Shown piece after piece: positions 43,013-48,091 of a DNA stretch of 48,091 nt. Made by a program: the position numbers and the translations under genes. The notes beneath the pieces are model-generated. The model did not search any database, was not told where the DNA came from, and was given only the letters and a program-made list of their open reading frames with translations. Each line of letters begins with the position of its first letter. The stretch's first letter is position 1. The stretch is from Desulfovibrionales bacterium (GTDB lineage: Bacteria > Desulfobacterota > Desulfovibrionia > Desulfovibrionales > Desulfomicrobiaceae), in contig JAAYGN010000012.1 of NCBI GenBank assembly GCA_012727715.1, positions 1-48,091 of the forward strand, written 5' to 3'.

Positions 43013-43489
43013 TTACAATTTTTGAACACGTGAAGTGCCATCGTAAGCTCTTAATACGCGTACTCTTTCACCAGGGTAATAGGGTACATCAGCTTCTTGA
43101 ACAATGGACAGAACTTCACCAGAATCAAGTTCTACTCCTATTTCGAAACCATGTTTTCGAGTTACACCTTCTTCAGCCAGAGCTCCTGCGCCAGCTCCTA
43201 ATAGAGCTCCACCCACAGCACCCAAGATACGTCCTTTACCGCCTCCGACCATGCTGCCAGCAACTCCGCCAGTCACTCCACCTGCCACAGCACCAATACC
43301 ACTTTTTGTTCCCTCAATTTGAACTTCATGGATACTTAAGATTGTTCCATAGTTTACCTGCATTTCCTGGCGGGCCTGGTCACGGGAATACACTTGCCCA
43401 GAACGACTGGAGGCACAGCCTCCAAGAAATAAAGCACTGACAAACAACACCAGCATGAAAGAAAGAAATACATGTTTTTTACCGGTCAT
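43013..43489 (-). CDS. Glycine-zipper outer-membrane lipoprotein (SlyB-like)
   Basis: The 158-residue protein has a lipoprotein signal with hydrophobic core and lipobox FLGGC (Cys ~25), so it is lipidated. Residues ~67-108 are rich in GxxxG repeats (GAVAGGVTGGVAGSMVGGG, GAVGGALLGAGAGAL), the glycine-zipper domain of SlyB/Rickettsia 17-kDa antigen proteins. A C-terminal beta-rich part (VELDSGEVLSIVQEADVPYY) completes it. It contributes to outer membrane structure. AGGGGG is just before ATG. Length fits the family. Confidence 0.88.
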   Translation of the reverse strand: MTGKKHVFLSFMLVLFVSALFLGGCASSRSGQVYSRDQARQEMQVNYGTILSIHEVQIEGTKSGIGAVAGGVTGGVAGSMVGGGKGRILGAVGGALLGAGAGALAEEGVTRKHGFEIGVELDSGEVLSIVQEADVPYYPGERVRVLRAYDGTSRVQKL

Positions 43490-43566
43490 AATAAACCCCC
43501 TGTTTTATTTAAAGATTTCTTTGCCTATACATAACCCTTGGCTTGATAGCGGCTTACTATATTCAG

Positions 43567-44523
43567 TCAAGAGCTGGTTACCATGCGTTCATTTTCTATA
43601 AAAGAGTTGGTAGCCTGCAGCGCTTCTGATTCATATGGCTTTAGGGCATCAAACAGTGTTTCCTCAGGACTGGGAATATTTTTTGCCCGAAGTACCTTGA
43701 TTAGTTTGTCATATAAAGTATCTAAATCAACATATTGGGCCACAGATTTATACTCAGGTAAGGTTAACACTGACGAATAAACAGGATGATTATCTGCATC
43801 ATGTCCATTAAGAATGACAAAGGAAAAGTCACGGCCCAAAGTTGTAAAATCAAGTTTTAATTCTTTGATATCTGTATTGGTGATAGTGCTAAGATTAGAC
43901 ATGGATTTGGCCCGGGCAAAAACACTGGAAATAATTCGTGAGCTATCGATTTTGATTTGGGCTAGAATTTCTCTTTCATATAATTCGATGAGCAATATGG
44001 ATTTGTTTAATTCGTAATAGAGTTCATCAAAAATATCATTGGTTTTGAGTTCCTCATACAAGGTTTCAAAATCATCGTGATTTATTTTTCTGAAATGTTT
44101 CATGCTGGGTCGGTCATTTTTTACAGCATTATAATCATCACAAATGTAAGGAACAATGGAAGTTGTTTCATACAGATAAAATTCAAGTCCAAGACTATTT
44201 TCCTCTTCTAAAATAGCAGTGACTGCCAAGTCGGCCAGGAGCAGTCTTCCTCTTTCGATTTCTAGTCCATAGCCAGCATAAGCTTGTCGTAACTTTGTAT
44301 CCGAAGAGTCAATAATATAATTATAGATAGGATAAACGAGCCCATCTTGTTCATGAATCGCCAATTCCGCCCAGGTGCTAAAACGAGTCGCAACCATATG
44401 CTGAAAAATTTTCTTGATGAACTTTTTTAGGCACATGGTGAAAAGTCGTAGCTCCTTGGTACGGGTATTTCTTTCTTCGAAGTCCTCGTAGACCTCTTCA
44501 TCATCAAAGTCTTCATGACTCAT
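43567..44523 (-). CDS. Uncharacterised acidic protein (318 aa)
   Basis: It begins MSHEDFDDEEVYEDFEERNT, strongly acidic, then has helical segments (CLKKFIKKIFQHMVATRFS, YYELNKSILLIELYERE) and a mixed C-terminal part. No signal peptide, transmembrane helix or known motif is seen. AAGGA precedes ATG 44523, only 10 bases after the sdaA stop, so it is probably co-transcribed with L-serine dehydratase. Composition and lack of Cys suggest a cytoplasmic soluble protein. I do not recognise a family. Confidence 0.7.
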   Translation of the reverse strand: MSHEDFDDEEVYEDFEERNTRTKELRLFTMCLKKFIKKIFQHMVATRFSTWAELAIHEQDGLVYPIYNYIIDSSDTKLRQAYAGYGLEIERGRLLLADLAVTAILEEENSLGLEFYLYETTSIVPYICDDYNAVKNDRPSMKHFRKINHDDFETLYEELKTNDIFDELYYELNKSILLIELYEREILAQIKIDSSRIISSVFARAKSMSNLSTITNTDIKELKLDFTTLGRDFSFVILNGHDADNHPVYSSVLTLPEYKSVAQYVDLDTLYDKLIKVLRAKNIPSPEETLFDALKPYESEALQATNSFIENERMVTSS

Positions 44524-44533
44524 GGAGATTTCC

Positions 44534-45742
44534 TTATTTTTTCCTGCGCTGTCCGTAAGCTTTGGCTAAACCACCATGGGAGGTTTCGCGGTAAAGACTG
44601 GGCAAATCATGTCCAGTTTCCTTCATGACCCGCACAACTTCATCAAAAGGTATGCGGTGTGTACCGTCAGATAAAATGGCTACTTGAGCAATATACATTG
44701 CTCGGGTGGCAGCCATGGCATTGCGCTCAATGCAGGGGATTTGTACCAGTCCGCCAACTGGATCGCAAGTAAGCCCAAGATGATGTTCCAGGCCCATTTC
44801 AGCAGCGTATTCAATTTGTCTAATGGTTCCACCCATAAGTTGGGTGGCAGCAGCTGCTGCCATGGAGCAGGCGGAGCCAATTTCTCCCTGACAGCCTACC
44901 TCCGCACCAGATATGGATGCATTGGTTTTGATAATTGTACCTATGAGGCCTGCTGTCGCCAAAGCTTGATATATTGCCTTAAGTGGCAATTGTTGTTCTA
45001 TTTGCAAATGATATAATACGGCAGGCAATACTCCGCTAGCACCGCAGGTAGGAGCAGTAACAATAGTCGCTCCTGAAGCATTTTCTTCTGCTATGGCCAA
45101 AGCGTAAGCTACTAATAAACCTGTTTGGCGCAAGGCAATTCCACCAAGAAGTGCTTTTTGATAATAGTCTCTGGCTTTTCGTGCTAATCTTAGTTCTCCC
45201 GGCAAAACTCCTGTTGTCTGCAATCCGCGCTCAAGGGTTTCTTGCATTATGTGCCAGATAGTTGCTAAGAAATTCCAAATATCTCCTTCTTCATAGTGTT
45301 CTACATACTCCCAGTAGGACCATCCTTTTTCGCTACAGATGTCCATGATTTCTTCAAGAGTTTTTTGTGGATAGCAGGAGATACTTGACTCCTTTTGACC
45401 TGCCTCACGTAAAGCTCCTCCACCAACACTAAAGACCATCCAAGATTTCATAACTTGTGCGGTGTCATCAAGAGCTTCAAAATACATGGCATTGGGGTGT
45501 TCCTGAATTGTTTGGTTTGCAGCCCAAACAATTTCTACAGGAAAAGGTGTCAGGGCCTGTTGAATGGCCTTATCAGTTAAGTGTCCTTTACCTGTAGCTG
45601 CCAAACTTTCATAGAGTGTCACTCGAAATGCTGCGGCTTCAGGAACACGAGCTCGAAAAAGCTCTGCTGCTAATTTGGGCCCCATGGTATGACTGCTTGA
45701 GGGCCCTGCACCAATGCGAAAAACTTCTTTAATGGATTCCAT
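44534..45742 (-). CDS. sdaA: L-serine dehydratase, iron-sulfur type, single chain
   Basis: The product is 402 residues from ATG 45742, placed by a GAGG upstream and by the family start MESIKEVFRIGAGPSSSHTM; an in-frame ATG at 45850 would add an unsupported extension. Blocks are GPSSSHTMGP, VTAPTCGASGVLPAVLYH, GCQGEIGSACSMAAAAA and LTCDPVGGLVQIPCIERNA, which contain the cysteines for the catalytic 4Fe-4S cluster. It deaminates L-serine to pyruvate. It is divergent from the DUF493 gene and probably forms an operon with the acidic protein downstream. Confidence 0.93.
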   Translation of the reverse strand: MESIKEVFRIGAGPSSSHTMGPKLAAELFRARVPEAAAFRVTLYESLAATGKGHLTDKAIQQALTPFPVEIVWAANQTIQEHPNAMYFEALDDTAQVMKSWMVFSVGGGALREAGQKESSISCYPQKTLEEIMDICSEKGWSYWEYVEHYEEGDIWNFLATIWHIMQETLERGLQTTGVLPGELRLARKARDYYQKALLGGIALRQTGLLVAYALAIAEENASGATIVTAPTCGASGVLPAVLYHLQIEQQLPLKAIYQALATAGLIGTIIKTNASISGAEVGCQGEIGSACSMAAAAATQLMGGTIRQIEYAAEMGLEHHLGLTCDPVGGLVQIPCIERNAMAATRAMYIAQVAILSDGTHRIPFDEVVRVMKETGHDLPSLYRETSHGGLAKAYGQRRKK

Positions 45743-45860
45743 GTGCACCTCTGTAATGGCAAAGAACAATTGACTGGTTGCAAAAATATGACCATTAAGA
45801 TGCAGTATGAGCATGCAGAAAGTATCTGCCCACCATGATGGCGTCAACAAGGAGGAGCAA

Positions 45861-46115
45861 ATGGAGCGCGTACAACTTCAATTCCCTTTAAATTGGGAAT
45901 ATAAAATCATCGCCACAAAAAATGCACAAGTCTTTGATTCTCTTTGTCACACTATCAAAAAGTGTGGATTTACAGAACAGCCTTGCGCTGGAAATATTTC
46001 AAAAAATGGAGCCTATATTACTTACACTTTGAGCCTACTAATGGAGACCCAAGAACAGCTTGACCAATTGACGCAGGCTTTACACCAGTGCAGAGGTGTG
46101 AAATTTTTGCTCTAA
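45861..46115 (+). CDS. DUF493 (YbeD-like) small protein
   Basis: This product is 84 residues from ATG 45861, supported by AGGAGG. Earlier in-frame starts exist but lack an SD and extend into the divergent promoter. It has the YbeD/DUF493 pattern: FPLNWEYKIIATKNAQVFDS, NISKNGAYITYTLSLLMET and a C-terminal CRGVKFLL. E. coli YbeD is an ACT-like-fold protein of unknown function. It shares the promoter region with sdaA on the opposite strand. Confidence 0.8.
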   Translation: MERVQLQFPLNWEYKIIATKNAQVFDSLCHTIKKCGFTEQPCAGNISKNGAYITYTLSLLMETQEQLDQLTQALHQCRGVKFLL

Positions 46116-46209
46116 AATGTTTTTTTCTTGACTGATATCGGAAATACCCGTAGAAAGCCTTTTGTTGTTGACAATGATAGTGTCCAACATGTTGATATGA
46201 TTAAATTTT

Positions 46210-46285
46210 GGGCCAATAGCTCAATTGGCAGAGCATCTGACTCTTAATCAGCAGGTTCAAGGTTCGATTCCTTGTTGGCCCACCA
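46210..46285 (+). tRNA. tRNA-Lys (CUU)
   Basis: This 76-base cloverleaf with CCA has acceptor GGGCCAA/TTGGCCC, anticodon loop CTCTTAA giving CUU, and T loop TTCGATT. A TTGACA at 46168-46173 is a possible -35, but the best -10 (TATGAT, 46196-46201) is too far at 22 bases. A strong terminator follows. Confidence 0.95.
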
Positions 46286-46301
46286 AATAAAACATCTATT
46301 T

Positions 46302-46330
46302 AGGCTACTTTTTATAGTAGCCTTTTTTTT
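46302..46330 (+). terminator. Terminator after tRNA-Lys
   Basis: AGGCTACT (46302-46309) pairs with AGTAGCCT (46316-46323), loop TTTTAT, followed by seven T's. Confidence 0.93.
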
Positions 46331-46380
46331 GTCCAATGAAAATGTAAGCGTTATAAGTAGATGAGACAAAGAGGATAAAT

Positions 46381-46464
46381 GTGTCAGTCACAAAAGATCA
46401 TTATTTTCTGCCCATGGGCGATTCCGTTCAAGGATGGTTGGTAAGTGAAACTCTATTTTTCTAA
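46381..46464 (+). CDS. Possible small ORF (27 aa), unknown
   Basis: GTG at 46381 follows AGAGGATAA at good spacing and opens a 27-codon frame starting MSVTKDHYFLPMGDSVQGWL. It overlaps the end of the convergent MFS gene by 4 bases. It could be a small peptide or the remnant of a longer gene. The ribosome-binding site is the only strong support. Confidence 0.3.
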   Translation: MSVTKDHYFLPMGDSVQGWLVSETLFF

Positions 46465-47651
46465 AAGTAATTTTTACGAAGTTGTAATTTTTCTTTGTTG
46501 GGTAGAAAAAAGGTTAAGACAAGGGCTATGGAAGTAAAAATAATCATCACGTGAAATATAGATGGCAACCCCCAATGGTCGGCTACCCAGCCCAAGAACG
46601 TTGCTCCAACGCCTCCTGTACCCACACCAAAGCCTAAAGTGAGCCCTGAAGCTAATCCCACATTTTTGGGCAGCAGTTCTTGTCCCAACACAACAGTAAT
46701 GGCAAAAGTAGAAATAAGCGTAAAGCCTGACAAGGCCATAACGAGCAAAGCTAAAGTTCCGGTACAGCGTGGAAATAGATATAATAAAGGGATCATTAAA
46801 GCCATGGAAATGATAATAACAGTTTTTAGTCCCCAACGATCAGCAATTGGTCCACCTGCAAGAGTACCAAAGGCTCCTGAAAATAAGAATAAAGAGGTTG
46901 CTACTGCTGCATAGGTTTGCCCATAATGTAGATGATGCATATAGTACTGTGGTAAAAAAGTTACTATACCGTAATGAGTACCTGTGCGCATAATTATGAT
47001 AAGTAATAGTACTATGACAGGAAAAATAATTTCCCAGCGGCTGATTGTATCTTGTTTGTTTGATATATCTTTTTTTGTCTTTGATGGTGAATGCGGCACT
47101 TCTATTTGAGTAATGTTTGACAAATAAAACCAAAGCAACAAGCCCATGATTCCATTTAAAAAAAGAAATCCCAATGTACCACTTTGTCCTGCTTGTTTCA
47201 AAAAAAGTGTGGCCAAAATTGGTCCTGCTGCAAATCCAAAATTACCACCAACAGAAAATATGGCCATGCCCGAAGCTTTATGAGTTCCGCTGGCAAATCG
47301 AGCATATTTTGATCCTTCAGGATGATAGGCTGCAACACCCAAACCGCTGATCAAGGCAGCCAGCAATAAAAAGGAATAGTTTGGTACGAATCCAGTCAAA
47401 GACATACCGAGCCCAGCCAAAGCACATCCTGCAGGGATGAGCCAGGCAGCACGAAAATGATCGCTAAAAATACCAAAGGCGGGTTGGATCACAGAAGAGC
47501 TAAAGTTAAAGGCCAGCATGACCATCCCAACTTGGAGCTGGCTGAGAAGGAAAATTGGCTGCAAGGAAGCAAGGGTCATGCTTAACGCTCCCTGGGTAAT
47601 ATCAGTAATAGCATGACCTACGCCAAGTAATAATAGAATTTTTTTGTTCAT
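46461..47651 (-). CDS. MFS exporter, fosmidomycin-resistance (Fsr) family
   Basis: The 396-residue protein has about 12 hydrophobic helices. It begins MNKKILLLLGVGHAITDITQ and has the Fsr-typical GLGVAAYHPEGSKYARFASG and SVGGNFGFAAGPILATLFL, with a central basic loop (SKTKKD) between the two six-helix halves. Fsr proteins export fosmidomycin and related compounds in E. coli; physiological substrates are unknown. Length is normal. No regulator gene is adjacent. Confidence 0.88.
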   Translation of the reverse strand: MNKKILLLLGVGHAITDITQGALSMTLASLQPIFLLSQLQVGMVMLAFNFSSSVIQPAFGIFSDHFRAAWLIPAGCALAGLGMSLTGFVPNYSFLLLAALISGLGVAAYHPEGSKYARFASGTHKASGMAIFSVGGNFGFAAGPILATLFLKQAGQSGTLGFLFLNGIMGLLLWFYLSNITQIEVPHSPSKTKKDISNKQDTISRWEIIFPVIVLLLIIIMRTGTHYGIVTFLPQYYMHHLHYGQTYAAVATSLFLFSGAFGTLAGGPIADRWGLKTVIIISMALMIPLLYLFPRCTGTLALLVMALSGFTLISTFAITVVLGQELLPKNVGLASGLTLGFGVGTGGVGATFLGWVADHWGLPSIFHVMIIFTSIALVLTFFLPNKEKLQLRKNYF

Positions 47652-47802
47652 TATTGACCTTATCTGGAACAGCCAGTCATAACCTGTCGTTATTTAATCT
47701 AAAAAACAGCTCAGTTTTTGTGTGGGAATCAACTTATTCGCTCACAACAAGGATGCAACGATTCATTTTAACAAGGGTAGCAGCTCGGGAAATGTAAATA
47801 TG

Positions 47803-47836
47803 AAAAACCGAACCTGGGATTTCAAGTTCGGCTTTT
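47803..47836. terminator. Terminator after the tRNA-Gly/tRNA-Cys pair (works in both directions)
   Basis: CCGAAC (47808-47813) pairs with GTTCGG (47826-47831), flanked by A's on one side and T's on the other. For the minus-strand tRNA pair it lies about 45 bases after the tRNA-Cys 3' end. Confidence 0.75.
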
Positions 47837-47881
47837 GTTGGTAAGGGTAGATCAAATGTTATACCCTTGGAGATATCATGA

Positions 47882-47956
47882 TGGAGGCGGCATCCAGATT
47901 TGAACTGGAGAATGGAGGTTTTGCAGACCTCTGCCTTACCGCTTGGCTATGCCGCC
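47882..47956 (-). tRNA. tRNA-Cys (GCA)
   Basis: This 75-base minus-strand cloverleaf with CCA has acceptor GGCGGCA/TGCCGCC, anticodon stem-loop AGGT-CTGCAAA-ACCT presenting GCA, and T loop TTCAAAT. It lies 5 bases after tRNA-Gly on the same strand, so the two are co-transcribed. Confidence 0.95.
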
Positions 47957-47961
47957 TTCAG

Positions 47962-48036
<75 letters not shown>

Positions 48037-48052
48037 CCAACGAAGAAGTGTG

Positions 48053-48079
48053 TTTATAAAGCTGTTCCTAAACTGTCAA
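48053..48079 (-). promoter_or_regulatory. Promoter of the tRNA-Gly/tRNA-Cys transcript
   Basis: On the minus strand a perfect TTGACA (48079-48074) is followed by TATAAA (48058-48053) with a 15-base spacer, slightly short of ideal. The -10 is 16 bases before the tRNA-Gly 5' end, so initiation would lie about 10 bases before it. Confidence 0.6.
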
Positions 48080-48091
48080 CCTTTAAATTTA

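Overview
The window looks like chromosomal DNA of an anaerobic deltaproteobacterium, most probably a Desulfovibrionales-type sulfate reducer of moderate to low GC. The support is indirect: an archaeal-type aldolase (ADH synthase) for aromatic amino acids, a hybrid cluster protein next to a dicluster ferredoxin, a tRNA-Sec gene, a CooF/HydN-like ferredoxin paired with a GltD-like flavoprotein, and generally Desulfovibrio-like proteins. No rRNA, CRISPR array, transposase, integrase or phage gene was found, so this is mostly ordinary chromosome.

Layout. 1-627 (minus): the start of an aromatic amino acid biosynthesis operon behind a leader that reads as a classical attenuator. It has a 29-codon leader peptide with eight aromatic codons in a row, an antiterminator arm and a competing terminator. 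749-1436: two small uncharacterised genes. 1640-7567: livKHMGF-type ABC importer followed by a phenylacetate-CoA-ligase-like enzyme. 7617-9994: an HD-HAD fusion and a tandem universal stress protein. 10002-13095 (minus): RtcB, then a ferredoxin/flavoprotein pair. 13317-14550: an amidohydrolase and tRNA-Sec. 14899-19358: ftsH-folP-cdaA-cdaR-like, with overlapping or nearly abutting genes. 19610-21327: HAD phosphatase plus glycerol-1-phosphate-dehydrogenase-like enzyme. 21484-22349: tRNA-Met, a terminator and a long AT-rich non-coding stretch.

22350-32354 is a signalling block. It holds an AT-rich PilZ protein, a PstS-like/OmpA fusion, a stand-alone receiver, a hybrid histidine kinase with a degenerate receiver, a true receiver and three tandem Hpt domains, a second receiver, a GAF-containing PilB/GspE-like ATPase and a small zinc-ribbon membrane protein. 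32391-35383 carries Hsp20, an HtrA-type protease and alanine racemase.

35867-41213 is a nitrosative-stress cluster: ferredoxin, hybrid cluster protein, quinol-type nitric oxide reductase and a DUF488 protein. A near-palindromic FNR/HcpR-like site lies at the class II activator position in front of it. 41311-48036 holds tRNA genes (Ile2/Met-CAT, Lys, Cys, Gly), a thioredoxin-reductase-like flavoprotein, an adenosine-specific-kinase family protein, a glycine-zipper lipoprotein, an unknown acidic protein, L-serine dehydratase, a DUF493 protein and an MFS exporter.

The strongest under-described items are the pan-aromatic attenuator at 421-587, the triple-Hpt kinase locus, the HD-HAD fusion, the duplicated Cys-motif protein at 749-1240 and the promoter architecture of the NO/hydroxylamine cluster. 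Functions were assigned by reading motifs, not by database search.
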